A stretch of DNA of 64,000 bases, taken from Paraburkholderia solitsugae. GTDB taxonomy: Bacteria; Pseudomonadota; Gammaproteobacteria; Burkholderiales; Burkholderiaceae. Numbering within the stretch: position 1 is the first letter of the stretch; each line of letters opens with the position of its first letter. Shown here one piece after another: positions 1 to 9,837 of the stretch. A program made the translations under genes and the position numbers. The notes under the pieces are model-generated. The model was given only the letters and a program-made list of their open reading frames with translations. It did no database searches and was not told the origin of the DNA. Location of the stretch: NCBI RefSeq assembly GCF_013177695.1, contig NZ_WOEY01000057.1, positions 1-64,000 on the forward strand, in the 5' to 3' direction.

Positions 1-120
1 TGGAAGCACGCCAAGTATCACTGGCGCCGCTTCGTCACCTGGACCAAGGAAACCATCGATGCCGAGGTCAAAAAACTGCTCGACGGATTCGGCTCAGATT
101 TTCAAATCAGATTTTCGTGA
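1..120 (+). pseudogene. IS630-family transposase, C-terminal fragment
   Basis: The first 39 codons read as the end of a transposase (WKHAKYHWRRFVTWTKETID, then a Leu/Gly-rich tail) and stop with TGA at 118-120. The pattern W-K-x-A-K-Y-x-W-R-R-F followed by a DGFG-like tail is typical of the C-terminus of IS630/Tc1-mariner transposases. The gene is cut by the window edge, so whether the full gene is intact cannot be seen. The family call comes from memory of IS630 tails. Confidence 0.6.
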
Positions 121-263
121 AAACTTACCGCTACGACGGCGACGTCACGGCCAATGAGGTGCACGACAAGGCTCGTGAAGCGGTGAAAGCAACTCGCCTG
201 AAAGGCGGAATTATCGTCACTGAATCTGCGGGGAGCGTTGTCAGCGGCTTGAAAAGGGCTTGA
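117..263 (+). CDS. possible small protein, unknown (48 aa)
   Basis: A GTG at 117, overlapping the TGA of the IS630 fragment, opens a 48-codon frame ending TGA 261-263. The product begins with a Lys-Thr-Tyr-Arg-Tyr stretch and contains a short hydrophobic piece (GGIIVTESAGSVVSGLKRA). I do not recognise it. The overlap with the transposase stop could mean translational coupling or could be chance; there is no clear ribosome binding site. It may be the end of a decayed gene. Confidence 0.2.
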   Translation: MKTYRYDGDVTANEVHDKAREAVKATRLKGGIIVTESAGSVVSGLKRA

Positions 264-709
264 GTCGAGCACTCGTAAAAAGCCTCGAGCGACCCTGCTC
301 AGCTTTTGGCTGGAACCTGCCTCAACTCAGTATCTTTATGCAGCTGCTATCGCATTGCTCGGTGACGACTTGATTGAGCACGTGAACTCGGGGTCACCGC
401 ACCGGACGCGCAGGGCCGGATCGTGTTCTTCGATCTGCCTGAAGGAGACCAGCGATTGCGACCTTGGTGGGGTTTTCCCTAAATTTGGCGTGAGTCACTA
501 GGACTTGCGAACAGACGTCGTCACAGAGGGCCGTGCAGTTGCACTGCGCGCGCGACGCTGTGAAACAGCTGGCGGCACAATAAGTCATTGTTTTAAAAAG
601 ACATTTTATGTCATCGTGGCGATCGTGCGCGGCTAAGAGTTCAGACTTAAGCGAACAAAGTTCAAAGTTGAGCGAATCTCGACACGAATCTCGACAGCCA
701 CATCCCTTC
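264..709. other. no recognisable gene
   Basis: This stretch between the IS630 fragment and the groESL promoter holds only short, low-quality open frames on both strands. No RNA gene or repeat was seen. It is probably eroded sequence left by the insertion element. Confidence 0.5.
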
Positions 710-738
710 TTGAATTTGTCACCACCCGTCCATATAAT
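710..738 (+). promoter_or_regulatory. sigma-70 type promoter of groES-groEL
   Basis: TTGAAT at 710-715 and a perfect TATAAT at 733-738 are separated by 17 bp. The -10 hexamer shares its last T with the CIRCE element, so a repressor on CIRCE would block polymerase directly. Transcription should start near 745, inside the CIRCE. Confidence 0.8.
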
Positions 739-764
739 TAGCACTCGCTGCACGAGAGTGCTAA
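738..764 (+). promoter_or_regulatory. CIRCE operator (HrcA binding site)
   Basis: The sequence is TTAGCACTC, nine bases, GAGTGCTAA: a perfect match to the CIRCE consensus bound by the heat-shock repressor HrcA. It lies about 70 bp upstream of groES and overlaps the -10 box. In this regulatory system GroEL is needed to keep HrcA active, so misfolded protein titrates GroEL and derepresses the operon. hrcA is not in the window. Confidence 0.95.
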
Positions 765-772
765 CAACATCG

Positions 773-798
773 CCGGCTGGCTCAGCCAGCCGGGTTTT
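773..798 (+). promoter_or_regulatory. leader hairpin with short T run, attenuator-like
   Basis: CCGGCTGGC (773-781), loop TCA, GCCAGCCGG (785-793) is a perfect 9-bp GC-rich stem followed by G and TTTT. It sits in the groES leader between the CIRCE and the ribosome binding site. It has the form of a weak intrinsic terminator or of a 5' stabilising hairpin; function is inferred. Confidence 0.5.
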
Positions 799-836
799 CT
801 CAGCGTTCTTCAGTCTCAATCAAGAGAGGAGTATGT

Positions 837-1127
837 ATGAACCTTCGTCCTTTGCATGATCGCGTGATCGTCAAACGTCTGGATCAAGAAACCAAGACTG
901 CGTCGGGCATCGTGATCCCCGAAGCCGCAGCGGAAAAGCCGGATCAAGGCGAAATCCTGGCAGTTGGCCCGGGCAAGCGTGACGACAAGGGTGCACAAAT
1001 CGCACTCGACGTGAAGGTTGGTGACCGCGTCCTGTTCGGCAAGTACGCAGGCCAGACCGTTAAGGTCGACGGCAACGAACTGCTCGTGATGCGCGAAGAA
1101 GACATCATGGCCGTGGTGCAGAAGTAA
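837..1127 (+). CDS. groES: co-chaperonin GroES (Hsp10)
   Basis: This 96-aa protein is the heptameric lid of the GroEL folding chamber. It starts [16 protein letters not shown], a diagnostic GroES N-terminus. The flexible loop that contacts GroEL is residues about 18-35 (SGIVIPE core), and the end [10 protein letters not shown] is also typical. Length is the family standard. A GAGAGGAG ribosome site precedes the ATG at 837; the ATG four bases upstream is in another frame and does not give GroES. It is first gene of a two-gene operon with groEL, 54 bp downstream, under the CIRCE-controlled promoter. Confidence 0.98.
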   Translation: MNLRPLHDRVIVKRLDQETKTASGIVIPEAAAEKPDQGEILAVGPGKRDDKGAQIALDVKVGDRVLFGKYAGQTVKVDGNELLVMREEDIMAVVQK

Positions 1128-1178
1128 GCGCTGGTCGCTACTTTTCCCGGTCATATCCCAAAGAATTCAAGGAGTTAG

Positions 1179-2822
<1,644 letters not shown>

Positions 2823-2890
2823 TTTCCATTGGGCCTCGTTTGAGGCTCAGTTGGAAAGGCATGGGGAAGTGCGCCGCGAGGCGTGCTTCC

Positions 2891-2930
2891 CAAAACAAAA
2901 AACCCGCAGAAACGCGGGTTTTTTGTTTTG
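2891..2930 (+). terminator. bidirectional intrinsic terminator groEL / cysC
   Basis: A perfect 17-bp inverted repeat (2891-2907 and 2914-2930) with a 6-nt loop has a CCCGC/GCGGG core flanked by A and T runs on both sides. It can terminate groEL on the plus strand and the convergent cysC on the minus strand. Confidence 0.92.
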
Positions 2931-2960
2931 GGGCAGGCGGTAAGTCGTTCCGTTGGGCGC

Positions 2961-3632
2961 TCAATATTGCGTGTGCGCTTCGCAGCGGGGATCCGCCAGA
3001 CAGTTATCGCGCAAGTAGGTGAATAGTTTCCCTACGCTTTCGGCCGGCGTTTGCATTGCGGTGTCGATTTTCAACTCAGGGTCGGCCGGGGCCTCATAGG
3101 GTGCGGATACCCCGGTAAACGACGCAATCTCGCCAGCTCGGGCTTTGGCATAGAGGCCTTTCGGATCACGACGGGCGCAAGCGTCGACGGAGGCTGACAG
3201 GTAGGTCTCGATGAAATTGCCGGGCCCGACGATCTCGCGCGCCATCGCTCTGTCTTCGCGCATGGGTGAGATAAGCGCCGTGATGACGATAAGACCCGCG
3301 TCGTTCATCAATTGAGCCACGTGCGCCACCCGGCGAATATTTTCACGTCGGTCTTTCTTGTCAAAACCGAGATCGCATGCCAAACCATGGCGGATATTGT
3401 CTCCGTCGAGGACATAGCACGCGTGGCCGAGCGATACGAGTCGCTGTTCGAGTTGGAAAGCGATGGTTGACTTGCCCGCCCCGGATAACCCGGTCAGCCA
3501 GATCGTAACCGGCTTGTGGCGGAATATTTGCATTCTGTCGCGGGTAGTCACTTCGCCGTGGACGCGTTGCAGGAAGGTGCAGGGATCGTCCGAAGCCCCC
3601 ATGGGCAGGGGAACTGGAATCGGCGAAGACAT
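2961..3632 (-). CDS. cysC: adenylylsulfate kinase
   Basis: This 223-aa enzyme phosphorylates adenosine 5'-phosphosulfate to PAPS, used for sulfate assimilation or sulfation. It has a P-loop GLSGAGKST at residues 48-56, the APS-kinase signature FDKKDRRENIRR (about 90-101), and the downstream ISPMREDR and DPKGLYAKARAG motifs. It is a stand-alone kinase, not fused to CysN. The N-terminus carries about 35 extra residues before the conserved HKPVTIWLTG core; the start could be the internal Met34. It is convergent with groEL and transcribed alone. Confidence 0.9.
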   Translation of the reverse strand: MSSPIPVPLPMGASDDPCTFLQRVHGEVTTRDRMQIFRHKPVTIWLTGLSGAGKSTIAFQLEQRLVSLGHACYVLDGDNIRHGLACDLGFDKKDRRENIRRVAHVAQLMNDAGLIVITALISPMREDRAMAREIVGPGNFIETYLSASVDACARRDPKGLYAKARAGEIASFTGVSAPYEAPADPELKIDTAMQTPAESVGKLFTYLRDNCLADPRCEAHTQY

Positions 3633-3759
3633 AGGTTTACATGACCGGATTACGAATCGTAAAGTTTAACCTGACGATAAGCGGCGCGTTGTAACGTTTT
3701 ATTACAAGTTCGAAAGTGTATTTACACTGAAGTGGAGGGTGGAGGACTGTTTGAAAAGA

Positions 3760-3785
3760 AAAAACCCGCAGATATGCGGGTTTTT
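3760..3785 (-). terminator. intrinsic terminator downstream of the ThiD-like gene
   Basis: An 11-bp perfect stem (3760-3770 and 3775-3785) with loop GATA and a CCCGCA/TGCGGG core reads on the minus strand as hairpin plus T run. It closes the thiD-like transcript and separates it from cysC. Confidence 0.85.
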
Positions 3786-3846
3786 GGATGCTGTTCTATT
3801 ACAGCTGTAATGCTTGCTATGCGCTTGCCGCTCATGCGGTCGAAGC

Positions 3847-4707
3847 TTAGTGCCGTGCCTCGCCCGGCGCCGCGTCCTTGCCGGCCGCGGGTGGCGTGTC
3901 GTCATCGCTGCTGCGGGCCCAGAAGAAGCGATCTGGCAGATACGCGCCCATTCCTGGCCGGAATGCGTTGCGCATCGCCTGGTACAGATACTCCTGCGCC
4001 TCGCGTACCGCTTCCGCCGGCTCCTGGCCATTAGCCAGCAAGGCGGCAATCGCGGAACCGAGCGTATCCGTGATGCCCATGATCCGGTGGCTGCCGCGGT
4101 CCCACATATCCTGGCGCAGCTGGCCGTCTTCGCTGAACAGCGTGTTGACGAGCCGGTGCGTGCCCGTTTCCGTCGACAGAATGTATTCACAGCCTTGCGA
4201 CAGCAGATGCGAGATCGCCGCGTCGAGGCTAGGCGCTTCGGCGTCGCCGTCCGGCTGGGCGAGGGCGAGCAGCGTGGCCGAATCGGCGACCAGCAAGGTG
4301 GTTTGCGGCGCCAGCAGGTCGGCGATCGCTTCGCGTAGTTCGTCGGCGGCGAGCACGTGTTCGTCGTCGAGCGTGAAGTCGGGGGCGAGGATCAGCGGGA
4401 TGTCGTCGTAATCGGCGACCACTTCCGCAATCGCGCTCACCACCTCCGCGCGTGTGCATGCGCCGACCTTGAACGCGGCGATCGGCATGTCTTCGAGCAG
4501 CATCCGAGCCTGGGTCGCGACCACTTCAGGGTCGAGCCCGGTGACTTCGTCGCAGCTGGCCGAGTCACGCACGGTATAGCCCGTGAGCACGGAGACGCCA
4601 TGGCAGCCCATGCTGGCAAGGGTCATCAGGTCGGCTTGCAGGCCGGAGCCACCGGTGGGATCGGAAAGGCCGAAGGTGAGGACGATCGGAGGCGTGTCGC
4701 TGGGCAT
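3847..4707 (-). CDS. ThiD-like (hydroxymethylpyrimidine/phosphomethylpyrimidine kinase family) protein
   Basis: A 286-aa ribokinase-fold protein. The N-terminal LTFGLSDPTGGSGLQADLMT matches the ThiD substrate loop (usual form GSDSSGGAGIQADL), and GCHGVSVLTGYTVRD follows as in HMP-P kinases, which act in thiamine pyrimidine synthesis. At the C-terminal catalytic site the usual GTGC anion-hole motif before SAIAA is replaced by ITDTLGSAIAALLANG, so the catalytic cysteine is absent. It may be a divergent kinase for another substrate. The C-terminus has about 40 extra acidic and Ala-rich residues. It is divergent from rubredoxin and ends at its own terminator. Confidence 0.75.
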   Translation of the reverse strand: MPSDTPPIVLTFGLSDPTGGSGLQADLMTLASMGCHGVSVLTGYTVRDSASCDEVTGLDPEVVATQARMLLEDMPIAAFKVGACTRAEVVSAIAEVVADYDDIPLILAPDFTLDDEHVLAADELREAIADLLAPQTTLLVADSATLLALAQPDGDAEAPSLDAAISHLLSQGCEYILSTETGTHRLVNTLFSEDGQLRQDMWDRGSHRIMGITDTLGSAIAALLANGQEPAEAVREAQEYLYQAMRNAFRPGMGAYLPDRFFWARSSDDDTPPAAGKDAAPGEARH

Positions 4708-5017
4708 GAAGATTTACAAAAAGGAGCTGTATTTAGGCGCAGAGGGTGCGCAATCGGCTCAATTATGCGGCCTAAACCGTTGTGAAGGCGTTTTTTCGCA
4801 TTCTTCGGCGTGTTGCGGCAAGCGGGCAGCACGTAAGTAGCACGTAAGCGGCAAGTGGGCGCAGCCCCATGCCGCAAGCGCCAGCCAAACCGACGCAAGC
4901 CTCTAGCCAAAGGCCGCCGCACGCTGCGATTGGGCGTTTCTGATCGCTAGGCATTGGGGCGGCAACACGGTACCATCATGGCTCCCGTTTCCACGGACTC
5001 TACGACGCGACACAAGA
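4708..5017. other. divergent intergenic region, nothing recognised
   Basis: This 310-bp gap lies between the start of the ThiD-like gene and the rubredoxin gene, so it must hold both promoters, but no convincing -35/-10 pair could be picked. It contains only short imperfect repeats of AGCACGTAAG near 4827-4848. Confidence 0.4.
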
Positions 5018-5188
5018 ATGGAATATCAAAGCTGGATGTGCCTGATTTGCGGCTGGATTTACGACGAAGAAGCCGGTTTGCCGGACGAAGGCATTGCGCC
5101 GGGCACCCGCTGGGAGGACGTTCCTATTAACTGGACCTGCCCGGAATGCGGAGCGCGCAAGGAAGACTTCGAGATGGTCCAGATCTGA
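5018..5188 (+). CDS. rubA: rubredoxin
   Basis: A 56-aa iron protein that carries single electrons through one Fe(Cys)4 centre. The first CxxC is in WMCLICGWIYDEE, with cysteines 8 and 11; the second is in WTCPECGARKEDF, with cysteines 41 and 44. Between them are the conserved GLPDEGIAPGTRWEDVP residues of the fold. Length is standard for rubredoxin. In related genomes rubA precedes the pil-chp chemosensory genes, which bears on the next gene. The partner reductase is not nearby. Confidence 0.95.
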   Translation: MEYQSWMCLICGWIYDEEAGLPDEGIAPGTRWEDVPINWTCPECGARKEDFEMVQI

Positions 5189-5446
5189 AGTCCGAGGGGC
5201 AAGCGGCGGTGTCCCGCTGAGTGCCATGCTGAGTGCTTGCGGCGCGGCGTTTTGCAGACGGCGTCGGCCGGATCGAACGCGGTTCATGCGCTCGGAACGC
5301 TGCCCCAACGCGTCGACGCGGAACGTCCCCGGTTGCGCCGTGTCGCAGCGGTAGTCTGTCATTGTCCTTTCGCCAGTTCGCGCGTTAGCCGATCAGTCTC
5401 TCGTGCGACGCTAAGCGACGGCCCGTCAGCTTCCTGTCGCCTGCCC

Positions 5447-6856
5447 ATGACTCTTCGATCCGCTGCACCCGATTCCTTCGATGCCTTGCCGAATCCGCGC
5501 GGCGGTGCTGTGCGTCCCGCGGAGCTGGCGCTGGCCGAGGCGCTGCTGGCGTTCGAGCAGCACAGCGAGAGCACCTCGGCGCTGCTGCGTGCGTCGCACG
5601 CATTGCGCGAGGCCGGCTGGCTGAGCGCGCAGCGCTTCGCGGACGCGCTGGTGCGGCTTTCGCCTTTGGCCGAGGGCGATCCGGCTGACGCGGACAGTGC
5701 GCGGCCGGTGTTCGGCGCGGCGCTGCACGATTTCCGCGCGGCGCTCGAGCGCCACAATCTGCGCGAGCTGTCCTGCTCGCCCACACTGTTCAATCACTAT
5801 CGCGCGCTCTGTACCCATCTGTCGGAGCACACGCCCGGTTCGACCGTCGCGTTCGAAGATCTCGCGCTCTGCGCCCGCCCGGTGCCGCCGGTGTCGCTGT
5901 ATGCCCAATCCGCAGATCAATTGGCCCATTTGCGGGCACGCTATGAGCGCGCGCTGTTGCCGGTGTTGCGCTCGCAGCCCGATAGCAGCGGTGCTGCGCT
6001 GGCGTTCACGAACGCGGCGCTCGACGAACTGGACGCCGTCCTTACCGAACTCACCGGCCCGGACCCGTACGATTTCTGGCGCCTCGCCAAAGCTTGCGCC
6101 AAGGCGCTGCGCGTGAGCGGCCGCGCCACCGGAGAAGCCGACGCGCGCCGCTTCTATGCGCGCTGCAATCTCACGCTGGCCGATCACGCGCGGGGGATCG
6201 AGCGCGCGCCTCGTTCGCTGGTCCGCGCAACGTTGGCGCTGCTGTGGCGCGACTACGCGTTGTTCGGCGCTGCGGCGGAAGACGCTGATCAGGTTGAAGT
6301 GCTGCACGACTATGGTTTGACGGTCGATTGGCACGTCGCGGGCACCCAGGCATCCGAAATGCTTTGGGAAGCGGGCGCCGTGCAGGCGCAGGCGATCAGC
6401 GCGACCCGCAGCACGTTGACGCGTGAGCTGGGTGTGTTGACCGTCAACGCGCACGCCTACGAAGACTTCCTGCAATCCGCGGATGCCGCGATTTCAGCGC
6501 TAACCGAGCATGCCCGCGCGGCCGATCAGCCCGAGAAGGCTGACCCGAGCGAAGCGCTGCAGGCGGGTGACGCCGCCTACCGGCTCGGCGCCGCCGCGTG
6601 CGCGCTGGGCCTCGGCCACGTGGCGCTGGTGGCCGACGCGCTCGGGCTGGCGTGGCGCCGCCGCGCGCACGCCGGCGTATCGACGCCGGCAGTGCGCTCC
6701 CACGTCATCGTCGGCGCGCCGGCGGCGAGCACGCTCGAGCAGACTGCTGAAGCGTTGCGCGCGATGCTGCACAAAGTGGCGGCGGGCGTCACGCCGGCAG
6801 GAAGCAGTGCCGCGCTGGCCACATTGACGCGTTCGATCGAGCAGGGCGGCGCCTGA
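5447..6856 (+). CDS. alpha-helical protein, possibly ChpA/PilL N-terminal-like relic
   Basis: A 469-aa Ala/Leu/Arg-rich protein with no enzymatic motif. The ATG at 5447 was chosen because the upstream in-frame stretch (from 5237) has non-protein-like composition. Two segments, about 25-75 and about 385-425 (SEALQAGDAAYRLGAAACAL and the following ALGLGHVALVADAL), look like HPt-type helix pairs lacking the phosphorylated His, as in the N-terminal half of the type IV pilus chemosensory kinase ChpA/PilL. No kinase, CheW or receiver domain is present. Its place between rubA and yqgE is where pilG-pilI-pilJ-chpA sits in Ralstonia as I remember it. The link is inference; it could be an unrelated conserved protein. 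Confidence 0.4.
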   Translation: MTLRSAAPDSFDALPNPRGGAVRPAELALAEALLAFEQHSESTSALLRASHALREAGWLSAQRFADALVRLSPLAEGDPADADSARPVFGAALHDFRAALERHNLRELSCSPTLFNHYRALCTHLSEHTPGSTVAFEDLALCARPVPPVSLYAQSADQLAHLRARYERALLPVLRSQPDSSGAALAFTNAALDELDAVLTELTGPDPYDFWRLAKACAKALRVSGRATGEADARRFYARCNLTLADHARGIERAPRSLVRATLALLWRDYALFGAAAEDADQVEVLHDYGLTVDWHVAGTQASEMLWEAGAVQAQAISATRSTLTRELGVLTVNAHAYEDFLQSADAAISALTEHARAADQPEKADPSEALQAGDAAYRLGAAACALGLGHVALVADALGLAWRRRAHAGVSTPAVRSHVIVGAPAASTLEQTAEALRAMLHKVAAGVTPAGSSAALATLTRSIEQGGA

Positions 6857-7100
6857 TCTGCTGCGGTATGCAGCCGCACGTCCTGTGCGCGGGCAAGCAT
6901 TCTCGGCCCGCCGCAGCGAGGCGCCCTGTTCGAACCCCGAGGCACGCGGCATGCGTGTCATAAAACACCGCTGAGCCGCACCGTGGACAAGGCCTGCGTG
7001 CGTGATAGAGTGCAACTTGATTCGCCGTCGATGGCTCGCGGCGCCCTTCATCGCGCACATCGCGGTTCCGCGCTTAAAGCCTGCCATCCTGCATCGTCTT

Positions 7101-7109
7101 TGCTAAAAT
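7101..7109 (+). promoter_or_regulatory. possible extended -10 promoter of yqgE
   Basis: TGC-TAAAAT (7101-7109) fits the extended -10 form TGN-TATAAT. There is no good -35. Transcription would begin about 7115-7118, at or next to the ATG at 7117, and no ribosome binding site is visible, so the message could be leaderless. Confidence 0.35.
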
Positions 7110-7116
7110 TCGAACT

Positions 7117-7695
7117 ATGTCCAAGAGTACCGATCGCATCAATCTGACCAACCAGTTCCTGATCGCCATGCCGAACATGGCCGATCCCACGTTTTCAGGA
7201 ACGGTGGTCTACCTTTGCGATCACAGTGAGCGCGGTGCGCTCGGCCTCGTGATCAACCGGCCGACCGATATCGACCTGGAAGCGCTCTTCAGTCGCATCG
7301 ATCTCAAGCTCGAGATCGAACCCCTTCTTCATGTGCCCGTGTATTTCGGCGGCCCGGTGCAAACCGAGCGCGGCTTCGTGCTGCACGATCCGAAAGACGG
7401 CAATGCCTATACGTCGTCAATGTCGGTGCCGGGTGGGCTCGAAATGACCACCTCGAAAGACGTGCTCGAAGCCGTCGCGAGCGGCACCGGTCCGGAGCGA
7501 TTCCTGCTCACGCTCGGCCATGCCGGCTGGGGCGCGGGTCAGCTCGAAGAAGAGATTTCCAAGAACGGCTGGCTCACGGTCGAAGCCGACCCGAAAATCG
7601 TGTTCGACGTGCCCGCTGAAGAGCGTCTGGAAGCGGCGCTCGCGCTTCTCGGCATTTCGCTGTCGATGCTGTCGGGCGAGGCGGGGCACGCATGA
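7117..7695 (+). CDS. yqgE: YqgE/AlgH family protein (UPF0301)
   Basis: A 192-aa protein of the UPF0301/DUF179 family. Signature stretches are [20 protein letters not shown] at the N-terminus, [29 protein letters not shown] and [18 protein letters not shown]. The biochemical role of the family is not settled; in P. aeruginosa it is called AlgH and has been linked to alginate regulation. Its stop overlaps the ruvX start (ATGA), so the two are translationally coupled, an arrangement common in proteobacteria. It heads a run of tightly packed genes through pyrR. Confidence 0.93.
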   Translation: MSKSTDRINLTNQFLIAMPNMADPTFSGTVVYLCDHSERGALGLVINRPTDIDLEALFSRIDLKLEIEPLLHVPVYFGGPVQTERGFVLHDPKDGNAYTSSMSVPGGLEMTTSKDVLEAVASGTGPERFLLTLGHAGWGAGQLEEEISKNGWLTVEADPKIVFDVPAEERLEAALALLGISLSMLSGEAGHA

Positions 7696-8132
7696 GCCTG
7701 CCGGCCGGACGTGAGGCGACGCTGCTTGCGTTCGACTATGGTGAAAAGCGGATCGGCGTGGCGGTAGGCAATTCGCTCACCCGCAGCGCACGGCCGCTCG
7801 TGATCGTGCAGAACCGCAGCCGCGAATATCGTTTCGAGGCGGTCGGCAAGCTGATCGCCGAATGGAAACCGGACGCGCTGGTGGTCGGCTTGCCGATGCA
7901 CCCGGACGGCACGCCCCACGAAATGACCCAACTCGCGAAGCGCTTCGGTAATCAACTGAATGGCCGCTTCAATCTGCCGGTGACGTGGATCGACGAGCGC
8001 TATTCGTCGGTCGAGGCGAAGGCGGAAATCCGCGCCGGCAACGGCCGCGCCGACATGCTCGACGCCGAAGCCGCCAGCATCATCCTCCAGCAATATCTAG
8101 ACGGACTTTCCGACGACCATGAGTTCCATTGA
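7692..8132 (+). CDS. ruvX: putative pre-16S rRNA nuclease / Holliday junction resolvase-like YqgF
   Basis: A 146-aa RNase H-fold protein of the YqgF/RuvX family, thought to mature the 5' end of 16S rRNA. It has the first acidic motif in [17 protein letters not shown], the [14 protein letters not shown] loop, [11 protein letters not shown] with the conserved Asp-Glu, and a late acidic residue in [16 protein letters not shown]. Its ATG overlaps the yqgE stop, and its last 14 nt overlap the start of pyrR. Confidence 0.93.
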   Translation: MSLPAGREATLLAFDYGEKRIGVAVGNSLTRSARPLVIVQNRSREYRFEAVGKLIAEWKPDALVVGLPMHPDGTPHEMTQLAKRFGNQLNGRFNLPVTWIDERYSSVEAKAEIRAGNGRADMLDAEAASIILQQYLDGLSDDHEFH

Positions 8133-8661
8133 CGCCGAAGCGCTCTACAGCGCTTTGCTCGAACAGATTCGTGCCGCTTATGGTGACAGGCTCGGCACCG
8201 GGCACGATGGTGCCGAAGGCGCCGTGCTGGCCGGTATCTACAGCGGTGGCGCGTGGCTAGTCGAGCGTCTTGCGCGCGACCTGCACGTGCCGAGCTTCGG
8301 GGTGGTGAATGTGGCGTTGCATCGTGACGACTATGCGAAGAAAGGCCTGCACTCGCAGGCGAGCCCGACCTCGCTGCCGTTTTCCGTGGACAAGCGCCGC
8401 ATCGTGCTGGTGGACGACGTGCTATACACCGGTCGCACGATTCGCGCCGCGCTGAACGAGCTGTACGACTACGGCCGGCCGGCATCGGTCGAACTGGCCG
8501 TGCTGGCCGACCGCGGTGGACGCGAGTTACCGGTGGCGGCGCGGTTTGTCGGCGGCGTGGTGCAGGTGCCTGCCGATGCGACGCTGGTGCTGGCCCGCGA
8601 ACCGGGCGCCGCCGACGGCAATCAGCGTTTCACCTTTCGCACCGAAGCACGCGTCGATTGA
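8119..8661 (+). CDS. pyrR: PyrR bifunctional regulator / uracil phosphoribosyltransferase
   Basis: A 180-aa type I phosphoribosyltransferase fold protein. The PRPP-binding motif is [17 protein letters not shown] (about 94-110), and [14 protein letters not shown] forms the pyrophosphate loop region. In Gram-positives PyrR is an RNA-binding attenuator of pyr operons; in proteobacteria that regulatory role is less clear. It lies directly upstream of pyrB with a 125-bp gap and overlaps ruvX by 14 nt. No PyrR anti-terminator structure was identified in the gap. Confidence 0.9.
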   Translation: MSSIDAEALYSALLEQIRAAYGDRLGTGHDGAEGAVLAGIYSGGAWLVERLARDLHVPSFGVVNVALHRDDYAKKGLHSQASPTSLPFSVDKRRIVLVDDVLYTGRTIRAALNELYDYGRPASVELAVLADRGGRELPVAARFVGGVVQVPADATLVLAREPGAADGNQRFTFRTEARVD

Positions 8662-8786
8662 ACGCGGCTTTGCACATCGAGCAAAACGGTTCACACGCTG
8701 CGGCTTTGCACGCGGCGCTTGAACCGTCACACGCAGTCAGCATCGACACCGAACACGTTGAAGCCCGTATTTGAAGCAGGTACATC

Positions 8787-9812
8787 ATGCACACCGCCAG
8801 CCAGGCCTCCCAGGATTCAGCCAGCAGCGCCACCGAGCGCTTCCGTTATGGCTTCCTGAAGGGCAATCCGCAGCTCACGAAAAACGGCGAGCTCAAACAT
8901 CTGTTGTCGATCGAGGGCTTGCCGAAGGCGATCGTCAATCACATTCTCGATACCGCCGACCAGTTCGTCAGCGTGACCGATCGGGAAGTGAAGAAGGTGC
9001 CGCTGTTGCGCGGCAAGTCGGTGTTCAACCTGTTCTTCGAGAACTCGACGCGCACCCGCACCACCTTCGAAATCGCCGCGACGCGTTTGTCGGCGGACGT
9101 GCTGAATCTGAACATCAATGCTTCGTCGACCAGCAAGGGTGAGTCGCTGCTCGACACGATCAACAACCTCTCGGCGATGCATGCCGATATGTTTGTCGTG
9201 CGCCATGCATCGAGCGGGGCGCCGTACCTGATCGCCCAGCACTGCGCGCCGCATGTGCACGTGATCAATGCCGGCGACGGCCGTCACGCACACCCGACCC
9301 AGGGTCTGCTCGACATGTACACGATCCGCCACTACAAGAAGGATTTCACAAATCTGCGTGTGGCGATTGTCGGCGACATTCTGCATTCGCGGGTTGCGCG
9401 CTCGGACATTCATGCGCTCACTACGCTCGGCGTGCCTGAAGTGCGCGCGATCGGTCCGCGCACACTGCTGCCGGGCGGTCTCGAGCAGATGGGCGTGCGC
9501 GTATTCCATAACCTCGACGAAGGCCTGAAAGACGTCGACGTGATCATCATGTTGCGTCTGCAAAATGAGCGGATGAGCGGTGCGCTGCTGCCGTCGGCGC
9601 AGGAGTACTTCAAGAGCTGGGGCTTGACGCCGGAACGCCTGGCGCTTGCCAGCCCCGATGCGATCGTGATGCACCCGGGTCCGATGAATCGCGGCGTCGA
9701 AATCGATTCGCAAGTGGCCGACGGTCCGCAATCGGTGATTCTGAACCAGGTCACGTTCGGCATCGCGGTGCGCATGGCGGTGATGGGGATCGTCGCGGGC
9801 AATCACGGCTAA
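8787..9812 (+). CDS. pyrB: aspartate carbamoyltransferase catalytic subunit
   Basis: A 341-aa enzyme condensing carbamoyl phosphate with aspartate, the committed step of UMP synthesis. The carbamoyl-phosphate site STRTRTT is at residues 87-93, the mobile SSTSKGES loop at 113-120, and HPGPMNRG near residue 292. The first about 25 residues extend beyond the E. coli chain, as in Pseudomonas-type class A ATCases, which form dodecamers with an inactive dihydroorotase. The next gene encodes exactly that partner, and no pyrI regulatory subunit is present. Confidence 0.96.
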   Translation: MHTASQASQDSASSATERFRYGFLKGNPQLTKNGELKHLLSIEGLPKAIVNHILDTADQFVSVTDREVKKVPLLRGKSVFNLFFENSTRTRTTFEIAATRLSADVLNLNINASSTSKGESLLDTINNLSAMHADMFVVRHASSGAPYLIAQHCAPHVHVINAGDGRHAHPTQGLLDMYTIRHYKKDFTNLRVAIVGDILHSRVARSDIHALTTLGVPEVRAIGPRTLLPGGLEQMGVRVFHNLDEGLKDVDVIIMLRLQNERMSGALLPSAQEYFKSWGLTPERLALASPDAIVMHPGPMNRGVEIDSQVADGPQSVILNQVTFGIAVRMAVMGIVAGNHG

Positions 9813-9837
9813 ACCACGGCCAAACATAAGGCAGCGA

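Noticed and set aside
5237..5446. N-terminal extension of the helical protein by 70 codons.
   Set aside because: The stretch has Arg/Ser-rich non-protein-like composition and overlaps the region expected to hold the promoter; the ATG at 5447 fits better.
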